Shown here: positions 23,946-36,974 of the stretch, one piece after another
Numbering within the stretch: position 1 is the first letter of the stretch
Layout of the letters: each line of letters begins with the position of its first letter
From: Cephalotus follicularis
Lineage: Eukaryota; Streptophyta; Magnoliopsida; Oxalidales; Cephalotaceae
Direction of reading: 5' to 3'
NCBI GenBank assembly: GCA_001972305.1
Contig: BDDD01001477.1
Location: 62,001-126,000 of the forward strand
Length of the DNA stretch: 64,000 bases
Position numbers and translations under genes: made by a program
Notes under the pieces: generated by a model
The model's input: only the letters and a program-made list of their open reading frames with translations
Databases searched by the model: none
Told to the model about the DNA's origin: nothing

Positions 23946-24530
23946 ACCTTGTATATTGACCAGACCATAGGATGACCGGACTAGACTCCTATGTATTATG
24001 TATGTGATATGTATGGTTTGAGTAGAGCAGTCCGAGGACAAAGGATGATAAAGGTTATGTGATGGATTATGATCTGTATTCATGTAGGCATGCATATTTA
24101 TTATTATTTTCTCATCTGTTTGTATTGTTTGTTCCTCTTGTATGTGCCAGTATATGTGGTAACCTACACAACCCTCAGGGTTGCTGACTCATTCCTTTGA
24201 ATGGGCCAGGTACAGGAATAGATAGTGGTGGCACATCGCAGCAGCGACAAGGATAAATAGTGCAGTAAGTTCCACCGCCTTGGCAGTACGCTTTATGGTT
24301 AGATTCTTGAAGAATAAATTATGTATTTATTTTATACTGGTTTATAGCAGTGTATTTTTATTGTATCGAACTGGGCCTGTATATCCACACATTAAATAAA
24401 GGTTTGTGTTTTTTATTATTTAACTTTTAAATTTTTATGGCTGATGATGATGACGATTGTACGGTTTGCCACGTGTCGAGTCGTGAGGCCCAACCCACGG
24501 TTCGGGACGTGACATGGATATCACAACAGT

Positions 24531-25795
24531 TTTCTTCTATTAGTAGTTTAGGCCTCTTTTGGAATTCTATATGAGATTCCTCTTATCCAGTGATTAAAAA
24601 TAACTTGATTGTGATTTCAAAGTTCAAACCGACCTTTTTCACAATAAAAACACTATGAACCATTAGTTTTACAGCCAAAAAAACCCTAGCCCCCTTCACT
24701 CTCTCTTTCATCGAACTTCTTTTCAAAACTCTTTTGAGTAGTGACACTACACGCGTTTATTTGTATTTCACATCAGAAATATGAATATGCATCATTATTA
24801 AGGTTAGATCTAAATTATAAGATTATTTTTTTACATCAATAATTTATATGGTTTTATTGAGAGATGATTTTGGAAGTAATTTCACAAATCAAATACGAAC
24901 TTCAGGAACTTACGCAATTGTCTAGTATAACTTTTTAACCGTAACTCAACATAGTGAATCTGTAGACAATAATGTTTTGGGATGATATCATATCTAGTAC
25001 AAATTCAATAACAATCAATAGTATTACCTTTTGTGATTGTTTTAATTTTTATTTTTCGTTACTATAATTGTAATTTCGTTTATTTTATGTATGTGAATTA
25101 TTTGTTAAATCGTTATAATAATAGTTATTAACAGTTATTATTTTTGTTATTATCTGTTACTATTTTTGTGTAGTGGCTTTTACCATTTGTTAATAAATTT
25201 CTATCATTTTTATAAATAATAATAAATAAATAAAGACATGAACCCTTCTACCAATGATTTGTCGTTGACGGAAAATCGTTGGTCAATTAGAACTCGTGAG
25301 GAGGCATGACGAAATAAAAGGTTGTGTGGGTTATTTCAATTTTTATCAACAACATGTATGAGCCGTCTTAGGGTCCACAAGATGTCGCCAGCGGCTAGAT
25401 GGCACCCTTTTTCATGGTAATGCCATGATGTTACATTAGGTTGCCATGACTTTGACCCAATTTGATGATTCGAGTACTCATTCTCATGGCAGAGACTTTT
25501 TCACCTTCTAAAAAATGTGACCCATTGTTATCAATTCACATGATAGATGATACCATTACTTTGAGTTAGTTCCGTTCTTTGTCCAGTCTCCTTTCACTGT
25601 CTCCCCGTTTTGAATTCTCTTCACCTGTGGTCAGCAGTTGATTTTGATGTATGATTTTAGTGTCAAGTAACTTCTTCTTCTTCTTTTTTTTTCATTAATT
25701 TATAATTTATAAATTTAATCATTAGATTCATTCTTTTATCTATATAGATCGTATACGGGAACGGATTTAAAGGGCCGAGCCCTATAAATATTTTT

Positions 25796-25846
<51 letters not shown>

Positions 25847-27526
25847 TATTTTGACTTTCTAAAATATTAATTTTACACTTTAACCCTCTTAATAATTATG
25901 GATTGGATATGTTCATAATCATCTATATAAATTTTCAAGTCAATTAGATATATATAGACATACTATCTATACATAAAAAGTTCAACCGTTATACGAAGAT
26001 CATGAAAAATTCATATAACGATTGAAATTTTTATATATTGAAATAATAGTTAGAAATACTAATAAATTTAAAAATTAGTACAGATAATTTACATACATAG
26101 AAAATTAAATCCAACGGTTTAGATTTACAACATACAAACTATAAATGAGTGAAATATAAAATGATAAAAAAAATTAAGATATATAGCCAAATATTTTTCT
26201 TTTTATATTTATAAACGATGTTAAAAAAAAAATTAATGTGGTCGGCCCTATAAATTACTTGGCAGTAAGTTGTTGTCAAAATATAGGGCATGTTATAAAT
26301 GTCTGTACGATGCGGCGAAAGTTTAGAAGAGAAACAATAATAAAAATTTCAAATTTGTAACACAGCAATAGTAAAGAAGATGACACATCATTTGTTAAAA
26401 TAACGTTTTAGGCTTATAGTTATAAGCACCCACTTCATCCTTTTAACTTTAAATGAAGGCCTACATGTTCTATAAATTGGCCAGGCTAAGCTTTCCCCTT
26501 GGTGGGGTTGGGCCTCACACACAGCCCCTTGTTTTTTTTTTTTTTTAAATTTGTTAAGTTCGATTTAATTGTATTGTTAAATGTAGCGAACTGCCCTCCG
26601 GCTGGTGTTGTTGTTGTTTTTTTTTATAGAAATATTGAGTTACAGCACTGATGTGAGTCCTGACTATCAAACAAACAACAAATTGAGGGAGAAAATAAAG
26701 GATCAATTCACTCAAGTACACAAGAGAGTCAAAGATACTTAAAAAAAAAAAAGTAGCTACAGTTGAAACACTTTTCCATTCACGACAATTACTGTAGATA
26801 AATGTTGCCCACTCCAATTCTTTAATAAACTTGTACAATTGATTGATCCAGCTTTGGCCCAGGAATGCGAGATTCACTAGCACTGTAGGCCCTGCACAAA
26901 TCGTACTAGGCATGCATTCCCGAAATAAATCTAGTTAGCAAATCCAACGGTTGTGATTGATCCACAGCGAAAGGCAGCTTCAGGACCCTCATTACGGCGC
27001 TCAGTTGTTAAAAAAACAAGGCAATAAGTAGACGAACACGTGGATGAGAAGGTATCTTTGCAACCTCTGTCTTGTGACGTAGCCTGCCATAACAAAACGA
27101 TTTAACAAGTCCATTCACCTTTTACCGGTTATAGCCGGTCTTGGGAAACCTCTTTTGGATTGATGGGAATTTTATTTGTTCACTTTTTTTTTTTTGTAGA
27201 AATAACTTTTTACGGGACTGACCAAAACTAAAAATGGTTATCAAGTTTCCTTATAAATCGCTACATACACTTTCCTGTTGATTTTGATTTTCTATATATT
27301 ACGAGCTTAAGCAATATATATATGGTCGCACTCGATTTTGTGTGTAGTCCACCCAAAATGACTGGCAACGTCAAAATGAAGGGGCTGTTTTTTTTTTTTG
27401 TTGCGAATAAAAGATGGACCAAAATTTTTTTTATCAAATAATGATGTTATTATTTGGTTAACAACGAATAAATAAGAAAGTATTTATTTGTTCCTAACTG
27501 ATATCAAGGTAATATGATCGTATTAT
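24531..27526. other. Intergenic AT-rich sequence, no gene seen
   Basis: No coding frame with a recognisable domain. It contains the TA microsatellite at 25800-25843. A loosely inverted pair, AGGGCCGAGCCCTATAAAT (about 25772) and GGTCGGCCCTATAAATT (about 26240), may be the ends of a small degraded element. Confidence 0.5.
25800..25843. repeat. TA dinucleotide microsatellite
   Basis: About 22 TA units. Confidence 0.95.
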
Positions 27527-27940
27527 TGAGAATAATGACCTTTCCAATTTTTACATGAATTGACTCGAGTAATGCACACACGATAATAATAAAAAAAATC
27601 ACAACAAAAGCACACATATATACGTGGTTCGGTCCAAATTGACCTATATCCACAGAGAATTCACCAGGGAGATATTCTATTCTTTATCGATCAAGAATTA
27701 GATTCTCACCACAATTCTCTCAGCTCTAAGAGATTCTTATTTCTAGATACTGTCTGTTTTACAGTCTCTTAAACACCTATCTCTCTCACCACTAATATAG
27801 GTTTATAATCACATATAGAGACATATATATAAGGATACCTGAACCTTAATCCTAAACTACTTAGCATTACATGTATTTTACCCAACTTGACCTAACTACA
27901 TTAAAACCCAAGAAAAAGAATACAAGACACAAATTTAACA
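27527..27940 (-). repeat. 3' LTR of the gag-only Copia element
   Basis: Bounded on the right by the complement of TGTTAAATTTGTGTC, preceded on the minus strand by the purine-rich CCAATGTGGATAA. It matches 30272-30662. Confidence 0.8.
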
Positions 27941-28479
27941 TTATCCACATTGGCTGGAATTCTTCTAGCAAGTCATCCTGAAGCATCACTAGTTGTCGTC
28001 AATTCATGTCTCTGTATGTTTATCATGCCCAAACCGCCATGACCCCACTCCCCCACCTAGGGTGTACAGTTGTACATGACCTCGCATGAAGCTTCTTAGC
28101 TCAATATCGCGATGTACGATGTGGCTCCATCTCTCTCTTGCGTTCAGAGAGAACAATGCAACACTTAAGATTAGAACCAAACGCCCTCGTTCTTCTTAAA
28201 TCTACATCCGACCTCTGGACGAACCATCTCATATCCTCTTCTATCAACTGTAACATTCGCCTAGGATCTAACAGAACCTCTACCTGTCTAAATAGTCCCT
28301 ACAAGTTTATACAGCTTTCTAATCATCCTTCCCTACAGTATCACCAATGCCTCTTTGGTGACTATGATGCCTCCACCTCCAATAGTAACATTGCACCCTC
28401 TCGAATCCAGAGTACCCAGTGAAATCTGATTCTTTTTTAGATTTGGCATATGTCGAACATCAGCCAAAGTTCTCACGAC

Positions 28480-29560
28480 TCAGTCAAACATGCGAATCTG
28501 TACCGATCCAATCCAGGCAACCTTGTACTTTGTATTATTTGTCATCTTAATTATACCACTATCGTAGGCTTGATACGCGTTAAACTGTTCCCTAATTGTA
28601 CACATGTGAAACGTACAACCAGAATCTAGAATCCAATATGAACTAACAATACCTAAAGGCATAGCAAAATGCACATCATCATTCGATGATGCCTCAATAA
28701 TTGTAGCCTCTGATGATTTTCCTTTCCCCTTGAGGAAGTTCTTGAACTACGGGCAATCCTTCTTTACATGTTCTTCTTCATCGCACACAAAATACAATCT
28801 ATTTCTGCTGTGAGCTTTCGACTTTGAGCGCGCTTTGACTCTGCTAAACTCGTCATCCCGATCCTCTAATCTACCTTTCCGACCACCACTAGTTTTAACC
28901 AAGGTGTTACCCTCTCCTGATTGCATGTCGTTACTGTACCTCTTCCTTGTCTCATTCATCAATAAAGAAGCAACGACCTCATCCAAAAAAAGAGTATATT
29001 TTCCAAACAATAGTATGATGACAATGCGCTCATATGATGTCGACAATGGTGCTAACAAAAGAAATGCATGATCCTCATTCTCAATCTTCACTTCTAAAGA
29101 TGCCAGCTCTGTCAGTATCTTATTGAACTCACTCAAATGCGTGTCAAAACTCGATCCATCTTCTAACGTAAGGCCATATAATTTCTTCTACAAGAACAAC
29201 CTATTTTGTAGTGATCTGGACTTGTATATGCTCTTCAATTTCTTCCAGACATCTAACGGATCAGTCAAACCAATGATCTCCTTCAATGTGTTATCCGCAA
29301 GATATAACTGAATGGTACTACATGCCAAATCTCTCATATCCTGCCATGCCTCATTAGTCAATTTTTCTTGTTTCTTTGTCGGCTTTTTGAGAGCTTTAAT
29401 CAGTCCTTTTTACATCAAGATATTCTTTACATGTTGTTGCCACAACGTGAAATCATTATCGCCATTGAAGGGTGTCATGGGAAAACTCATATCCTTTATG
29501 ATGTGCTCCACATTTTCCCTCAGTCTCTGCCATCAACTCCTATTGTCCTGATCAACCTCA
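28480..29560 (-). pseudogene. Copia gag-protease, broken by stops
   Basis: The minus-strand frame shows Gag blocks SFPMTPFNGDNDFTLWQQH, LTNEAWQDMRDLACSTIQL and LADNTLKEIIGLTDP. A degraded CCHC knuckle follows (VCDEEEHVKKDCP; the first Cys is not in place), then a retropepsin start with the active-site motif WILDSGCTFHM (normally DSGCTYHM). In-frame stops occur before KGLIKALKK, before KKLYGLTLED, after KKDCP and after RMFD. Most can be explained as C-to-T changes. It is not functional. Confidence 0.85.
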
Positions 29561-30271
29561 ATTTCACTCCTGAATTGTCCTTGATCATCCAACTCGAGCC
29601 CAAATCACACCACCAGCAGAAATCACACAATCTGAGTCGAATCTCACTAATCTGACCTATTCATTATGTCCGGAACATTCAAAAAACTTAACATCGACTC
29701 TTGAACCATCTAAATCCGACTCTGATAACCCAAGATATCGCAATCAAAACACCGAGTTCAAAAAAGATTTTTTTTTCTTTTTCTCTTTCCTTCCCACGCT
29801 TAGCTCACCCTCACTATCATCCACTGACACGTGTGGCGCGTGACACTTCCTCAGGTAATGTCTGGTGACCGGACCAGTGGGTATGGAATCGGCTTCGAAC
29901 GGTGTCACTCTGTGGTGGTGCTTTCTGCTGAAGTGGCCTCGAACAACGGGATCTAAGAACGAAAGCCCTCTCCTCCTTGCGGCTCGTGACAATGCTTATT
30001 TCACCGAAACCTGACCGCTATTCCGGGGGTGGACTCGACATCGTCTCCTGATCACGACGATACCTTCTTTCGACAATGACAACCTCTGAAAACCGGTGAA
30101 GCGCGTGGAGAAAAAACTGCTGACATCAGCAATCCGACGATGACGTCATTACCTGTTTTATCTTGCTATTGCTCCTCCGTTTGATGCATCTTTATTCTAT
30201 TTTTGTGTCAGCAGTATCTCCTCCATAATCTTGTACTTTGATCAATCAACCTGTCTCTAATACCACTTGGT

Positions 30272-30662
30272 TGGAATAACGATCTTTCCCGTTCTTGCAC
30301 AAATTGACCCGAGAAAAATATACGAGAACAATAATAAATAGATCACAAATAAGAATACACAAATATAAGTGGTTCGGTCCAAATTAACCTACATCTAGGG
30401 AGAATTCACCATGAAGATCTTATATTCTTTATCGGTCAAGAATTAGATCCTCACCACAATTCTCTCAACTCTCAGAGATTCTTGTTTTTAAGTATTGTAT
30501 GTTTCACAACCTCCTAAACATCTATTTCTCTCACAACTGATACAGGTTTAGAATCATATATATAAAGATACGTGAATCATAATCCTAAACTACTTATTAT
30601 TATATGTATTAGATCCAACAACATTAAAATTAGTAAATAAAATACAAGACATAAATCCAACA
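30272..30662 (-). repeat. 5' LTR of the gag-only Copia element
   Basis: It starts on the minus strand TGTTGGATTTATGTC at 30662 and ends GTTATTCCA at 30272, just before the primer-binding site. Confidence 0.8.
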
Positions 30663-32664
30663 CATATATACTTGAAATTTACTACCAAATTAGTAAATTA
30701 TGACCGTAAATATGACAATCACAATAGTATATAATAACAGTGTAAAAATTAGGTGTGAAACATACATATTCACATGCACGCTTTTTTCGTTCTTTCTTTA
30801 CTGTCCTTTTATTAGAAGTTAATTATGTATAAAATGAACGACTTCGGATATCAACTTTTATGTGTACACTCAGCGCAAAGAAAACTAGTTGGATGATCAC
30901 AGTTTCATATATTCTGAAAGCGGATTTAGATGGTGTGAGCACAACACAATATTCAGTATTGTAATTAAGAAAGATCATGTTGCTTATCAGTAGTAATAAC
31001 TTCACCACGTCTCCTCTCTTTTTAGTTTGCCAACAAACAAGACTATAAACAGTATCACATGCGAATACAGTGAACAAAAATCAATTCTGTAAACAACATT
31101 CAATGAATGCCAACTTTTGAGTGTTTTGTTGCAAATTTCTAGGCATAAAAACAACTTCTTTTTCCCCACTAAGCCGGACTTATTCTTATACTTGTGGCAC
31201 GAAATGAAATGTGAAATCATTTTCTTCCATTGCTCAAAGAAATAAGGTACTAATTGATTACTTTTACTCAATTTAAAGAGAATAAAATTCTCATGGCCTG
31301 TCGAGTATTTGATTAAAGTCAAACAGATTTCATGGGAGTGAGATTGTCGTGTGGCATAGATAGCGTGTACTGTGCGTGTCCCCAGTCACCAAGAAGAAGC
31401 GCATCAAATTAATTAAATAAATAAAAAGACATTACAATCCGCGTTGAAGAAATGTGAACCGTCTATCACCGGTTGAAATAAACCAAACTGGAAGTGGGAC
31501 CCCCATTGTGTAGTTAAATGACGATAAAGTCCTTCATTTGCCACAATAATAGCAGTCAAGACGGCTTTGAAGTGACTATTTTGCCCTCAAAATATCGGAT
31601 GCCATTTTTTAGAGGTGGGGTTTCATCTAGCTTGGAATAACCGATTTGCCCTCCAAATATCACTATCTTGTCTGAGGTAGAAATTGGAATATGCCATTCA
31701 GGTTTTGTAGATTGAAAAATGTTAGGTGAATCATGAATGTGGATTTTAAATATTTAATAATTTGGGACAAAAAGGAAAATTCTAAAAAATATATGGTAAA
31801 GAGAAGGTTGTGTTAGGCAAAGGACAAGTGGAACATCACGTAATTGCTTGACACTTGTCGACTTAATAAGGCACAGATGTCTCTTCCGGGGAAAGGAGGA
31901 TAAAAGGTGGGTTTAGTTGCTAACCAATTTGGCAATTTGTCCATCATGTTTTGCCTGCACGCAACCTACTATCAAATCACTCAATTACTACTCCCATGTG
32001 TAGAATTCATCTTTTTTTTTTAATCTCTCTTTAGCTTTTTTTTTTTTTTTTTTTTAAGTAAGCTTGGTTTTCTCGACCGCTTAATTACCCTTGAAACTCC
32101 TCCCTCCTTCGTCGTTGAACCAATCTCTCCGAACCGTTAATCTAATCGACCGATTTGGTTTTTTCAAAGTATCGATTAGGATAGGTTTGCAAGAATAAGA
32201 AGAAAAAGTGTTAGGGTTCGTATTCTGACGAGTTACCGAAGTAATTATTTGATATACTTAACTTAAATCGTTGAATATATATTATATAATATACCGATAA
32301 CTAAGGAATTATTTGAACATTTATCATTTTATGAGTGTGTATTGGATATTAAATTTCAAAATATGTGGTCTTTCACATTCCATACAACGTAAAAACAAGC
32401 CTTTGACTTTGTAAATGTCACAAGAAAACGTGAGAAGATTTGAATTGAATACCTCATTGCTAAAGATTCAAATTTTACCACTTAAAACACTAATCGTTAT
32501 TACTATATTATATATTTTCTCAAAAAAATTGTTTCTTTCATACATTAATTTTATTTAATAAACGACGGTATAAGGCTGTGATTGATTTATCATAGCTTAT
32601 TATACAAATACATGCATACAATCTAAACCTCAATATTAGTGGGGGAGTTAGGATTTTTTTTCAA

Positions 32665-32844
32665 GTAATGTTATTAACCATAAGTGATCTGGCATCACAA
32701 ATGAATTACAAGTGAGTTGTCAAAATATTATTAGTAATTATTTTATTAAAAATCAAAATATCATTAATTATGTTTAAAAAAATACCAATAATATTTTGAT
32801 AACTTATTTGTGATGCTACATCATTTGTGGTTAATAGCATTACC
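32665..32844. mobile_element. MITE-like fold-back element
   Basis: The left arm reads GTAATGTTATTAACCATAAG; the reverse complement of the right end reads GTAATGCTATTAACCACAAA. Both then share GCATCACAAATRA and CAAAATATTATT. About 180 bp with terminal inverted repeats of about 60 bp and no coding capacity. Target duplications are not clear. Confidence 0.72.
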
Positions 32845-35010
32845 CATTTTTTTTCAGTTCAAACATCAATATTATTATAAAGAATGACAATTTTTTTTAA
32901 AAAAATTATTTCATAAAGAGAAATTACTTAATACTCTTATATTGTTTCAGAATACAAAAAAAAAATTACAAATATACTAAAGTGTTCCTTTTTCATAGCC
33001 TATAAAAACATCCAGTAAGAGCCATGTCCATTGTGCAAGTAAATGCACTAAATAATGTCACATCTATTTTCAAAGCAACTAATTTAACAGCAAGTTAACA
33101 ATTTCGTATACAATGTTAGTTATTTCGTCCTTGTGCACTATAAAATGTAGTTTGCAAACTGAAATTTAAGTTTCATGAGCTCTATCTGCAGTGACAGAAG
33201 AAAATATGTGATTTTGGGTACAACAGCAAAACCGTCTTGTTAGTTTTGTTTTTTTAATTGTCTTCGCAACTGACCCTACATATTAAAAGAGAGCGTGTTT
33301 ATTGTTTAACCCAACTTTTACCTCTTCCAATTACGGAGTCATACTTGACAAATGAAGAAGAAAAAAGAGGGAATCAGCTGCCACATTTATCTTTGTTTTA
33401 ATGTTATGTTGAATTGTTAGAGGAGTAACTTGCATCGGTTGGATGCTTCAATCACAAGAATAGACCAAACGGCTTGTGAGTGAGTGGTGACAAACAAACG
33501 AATAAAACATTGAATATGTCCATGATGAATGAAAGGATTGAACACAACCACATAATCAATTAAATGAATGTAATTTTAATCAGATTATGATCTTCCAAAT
33601 ATATTATAGAATGTTTCTTTAACAAAAAGAAGTAGTAAAGCTGATTAAAGAGGGCTTAGTCTTTAAGCCACAAATAATTGACGTACGATTCGATAAAAAA
33701 AACTAGGATTCTTCTTTCTCATGACAATTGTTTTGTAATCTCCAAATAAATGTTAGATATTTGATGGATTATTACTCTTCTCTTCGAGAGAGGGAGTGAT
33801 CACTATATATAGAAGTAATCGATGTCAAAGTAAAGTCATGGATGGACAAACAAGAAAATTGTAGAATTCATAATCAAAAGCTAAATATTATATTTGTTAA
33901 TAATTAATTTTATATGAAATGTATCGTATTCTTTAAAGATTAATTTGCATTCATTTGAATAATCTGAGTTTGCTAATGAGTTTAAGCAAATTATTGACGG
34001 AATATAATGTCACAATGATGATTTTGCATATAGTATATCTAAAAATCCTTCTAAAAGTTATCCGTGAAATAAAAAAATAATTAGTTATATGAAAAAAGAG
34101 TAAATTAGAAGAAGAGACGTTATTTATATTTCCCTTCAGATATGTCTGATGGGAAATAAATAACTGGCCTATTGAAATTAAAATAATAATGAAATAATAC
34201 ACAGTTGTAATTTAATCACGACGGTGCCAAAACCAGCATCTCCCGTTAGGTTAAGGAGTAAAATGAGTGTTCCTTTTCAACGTGGGACCATGGGACTTTA
34301 TTTGTTGCTACCAAACAAACTCAAATATCTTAAAAATAGAGAAAGAAAAACACAAGGTCACTTGATAGCCATTAATTTACCAACACTAAGTCAGTGAAGG
34401 TTGGAAAAAGCATTGTAAAACTTAATCACCTTTTTGCACACAAGTAAAGAGATATTTATAGAACCCAAGTGCCAATAGTAACAAAGCTTTGTGTATATAT
34501 ATATATATATAGATCTGGAGTTTTTTCTTGATGGGATTGTGTAGGTATTTATTATATTAATTTTTATGACACGCTATGCGTATTCATTAATTTCATGATT
34601 TCAACAAGTTATTCACATGCACAACATTGTTGAATCCGTTTATAAAATTATTGTGTATCATGCATGACGCAACCCTTCAATCTGACAACCTGATACTTGG
34701 TTAACCGATAAAAAAAAAGACATCCTACTATTTCTGTCAACATGGTGATTATCACCCACGAGCGTAAAGATATTAACAGTAAAGGTTGTTCATATGTTAA
34801 AGTTTAAGATCCTAAGGATTGAGTTCGCATATATTTCTATGTTTGTGACTGCCACAAAGTCTGATTTTTTTCGATTGTGAGATGCGAGAAGTTATATATC
34901 CCAGATTTAAAGTCTGAAACATAGCTAAGAGTCATTAAAATCTGAACAGATTATTGGTATCAATTTTTTTTTGATGATCATCAATTTGGTCTCTCTCACA
35001 AAAGTAGAGC

Positions 35011-35070
35011 GCCAAAAATGCTACTTAATTATCAAATACGGCCAAAAATGCTACTTAATTATCAAATACG
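35011..35070. repeat. Perfect 30-bp tandem duplication
   Basis: Two identical adjacent 30-bp units beginning GCCAAAAATGCTACTTAATT. Confidence 0.95.
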
Positions 35071-35335
35071 GTTTTTTGCTTTAATGCACAGAATGTTTTG
35101 GCATTCAATACATAAAAATTTTACTTTTTAGTAGTCATCTTTCATCCTCTCCTAAAATGTACTATTTAATACAAAAATTAACTAATATTGTTGTCAACTA
35201 GTGCTTGAGTAAAGTTCCACATTCAATATGGCATCTTTTTAGTGATTGCAAAATTATTTTGGTTTATAACCAAAGACAAACCCTTAATTTTATGATTTAT
35301 TGTTGGCATAAAATTAAAAGAAACAAGATACTAAG

Positions 35336-36974
35336 CAGGGGCGGAACCATAAATTTTATATTAGGGGGGGTCAAGACTAACATTTTGGTATCGTGATGTG
35401 GTTAGTGTGAGCTTGGTAGTTTTTTGTTTTTATGTTTTTTTTTATAAACCAAAAACAAGAACAAATGGCAGAGGATAGTCATAACCCCGAAAAGATATAA
35501 AAACGGTATTCATTTGGTTCAAAGAAAAGCAACTAACCAAGGACGAAACGAACCGTAACCACTTGGTTCATCTAAAAACAGAGAACCAAGGACAAAAAAT
35601 AAAAAGCTAAAAACCAACAGGGAGGTCAGGGTGGGCCCTCAGGGACCAAGTCATTCACATAGTGGGATTTGCGCCGTCGAGGACGGGAGGGTTTTTTGGA
35701 TTGCTTAGGATAGAAGAGAGGAGGTAACCAACGAGGGTCCGAAAGGGTAGATTCCGAATCGAGAGAATCTGCAGTGTGAAGAAGGCAGACAGGGTAGGGA
35801 GGGGACGGGGGAAGAGAGTAGGGGTTAACAATGGGGGAGGACACATGAGAGGGGAGGGACGAAGGGGACCCATCAGGGTTAGAGACCCTAATAGGCGAGG
35901 ACGCGAATTTAGGAAGGGTCAAAACGGTACCCCCACTCAAGAGAATGGTAGAGGCAAGGTCACGTGGGTTGGAGGGAACCCAAGAGCTAGAGGAAGCGGA
36001 ATGGCTAGGGGAGATAGAAAAGGGAGCACAAAAGTTGGTAGTTGGTGGCTTGGTGCGGTGTGGTTGGTGACTTGTCAGTGCAAGCGGTGAGCCTGCTTGT
36101 AGTGCGAGGGTGTTGTAGCGATTTTTAGTTTAGGGAATTTTAGTTTTGTCGTGGTCTCAACTTTACTGTTTATATCATTTTTACGAGACTTACAATACAT
36201 GTGTTTGAAACGTAAAAACTCGTTGACCTCCTAATATATCTGAAAGTTATTGTTACTACAATCTCTCAAAATATATTCATCATCGGACAATTAATTAATT
36301 AATTTTCTTTTTGTTTCGACATGCTTAATATTGTGAATTTTTTAGGATTCTCCTGTCACTTACATTCAAATCACAACGAACTCCCTTACCTCATGAACTT
36401 TAAAATAACGCCACAACAAATACTTCTAAATTCTCTCATCGGATAGATTAATTAATAATTTTATTTTGTGCATCTCATAAAGCAATTAAATTAAAGATAT
36501 CATGGCAAGTTATACATTTACATACCATAAATATATCAAGAAAGAAAATTTACCTCTTTATCATTTCATTAATAATATCAATAACTTAAAATGGAATAAA
36601 ATTATTTTGAACACAAATAAAACTATAAAGAGGCACAAGCGATCTAAAGGGGTTAGTACGGCAAAGGAGGAATAACTACAGTAATAATAACAAGGATTAA
36701 AAAAGGATGTGAGTCAGCTTCGGTAACGCACAAGTCAGCTTCTCCTCTCCCTTTTCTATTTATTTCGCTCATTTCCTTCTTCTTTTTTCTACTGACTTGG
36801 TTTTATGTGTGTGTTAAATGGAGGAAGTGGGTCGGGTTGTTGGTTGTTTGGTGTAGGGACAGTGGCTTTTGGGTTACTGGTTTGTAGAGGTGGGTGATGA
36901 TTTAGAATTGATTCTGAGACAACAGGTTTGGAGTTCGTTTAACTTAGTTTGCCCCCCTCCAAGTGCCGCCCCTG
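35336..36974. mobile_element. Possible hAT-like non-autonomous element
   Basis: It begins CAGGGGCGGAAC and ends GTGCCGCCCCTG, an 11/12 inverted match, with a G-rich tract (GGGGGGTCAA) and its complement next to the ends. Ends of the CAGGGGCGG type are common in plant hAT-like elements. The 8-bp flanks (ATACTAAG and ACTACATG) do not match, so a target duplication is not confirmed. The interior has two overlapping antiparallel open frames (35626-35940 minus, Pro/Ser-rich; 35776-36090 plus, Gly/Arg-rich) with no known domain. Confidence 0.5.

Larger units (their letters stand above)
21527..24514 (+). mobile_element. Solo LTR B (Del/Tekay-like), nested in LTR A
   Basis: It starts TGTAAGAGCCC and ends GGGACGTGACA, 2988 bp. 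The 5-bp TGGAT is duplicated exactly at 21522-21526 and 24515-24519. Shared blocks with the Gypsy LTR at 45932-49236 (opposite orientation) include GACCGGACTAGACTCCT and the 30-bp minisatellite, so both belong to one family. A TATA-like TTATAAAAGG lies at about 21830 and GGTATAAATATC at about 21978. AATAAA lies near the right end at about 24394. The long GC-rich open frames at 22261-23265 on both strands come from CCGAGCTGCC/GAGGTGCTGAG repeats. Confidence 0.9.
18657..24525 (-). mobile_element. Solo LTR A (Gypsy, Del/Tekay-like), interrupted by solo LTR B
   Basis: The left end TGACACGCCCGG starts at 18657 and the right end GATATCACA stops at 24525. Read on the minus strand it runs TGTGATATCC...GGGCGTGTCA. 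The flanking ACAGT at 18652-18656 and 24526-24530 is a perfect 5-bp target duplication. Removing LTR B leaves about 2876 bp. It matches LTR C (52716-55155) along most of its length (CCAAGCCT, GAGACTCAC, GACTATGCCCC, GGCTCACAGACACA). There is no internal domain and no second LTR, so it is a recombination footprint. It carries repeated GGGCTCAGCCC-like words at 18927-19113 and a GA run at about 21157-21193. Open frames inside are not protein genes. Confidence 0.88.
27527..30662 (-). mobile_element. Copia element with only gag and protease (minus orientation)
   Basis: Direct LTRs lie at 27527-27940 (3' LTR) and 30272-30662 (5' LTR). Both begin TGTT(G/A)(G/A)ATTTRTGTCTTGTAT on the minus strand and share TGGTTCGGTCCAAATT in plus orientation. 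Inside the 5' LTR the minus strand reads TGGTATTAGAGACAGG, like a plant Copia tRNA-Met primer site. The roughly 2.3-kb interior encodes only a Gag (about 29560-28740) and a protease start (about 28660-28480), then non-coding sequence. Integrase, reverse transcriptase and RNase H are absent, so the element is non-autonomous. The LTRs differ at many sites, indicating age. No clear target duplication was found. Confidence 0.85.
30663..35335. other. Long AT-rich intergenic region, no gene seen
   Basis: Open frames are short (up to 106 codons) and carry no recognisable domain. It contains the fold-back element at 32665-32844, a TA run at about 34494-34513 and a perfect 30-bp tandem duplication at 35011-35070. 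Confidence 0.55.

Noticed and set aside
26554..26913. 119-codon open frame on the minus strand
   Set aside because: No ATG-based context, splice signal or family resemblance; it contains poly-A and low-complexity coding.
35205..35396. Short open frame across the left end of the possible hAT-like element
   Set aside because: It crosses the element boundary and has no domain.
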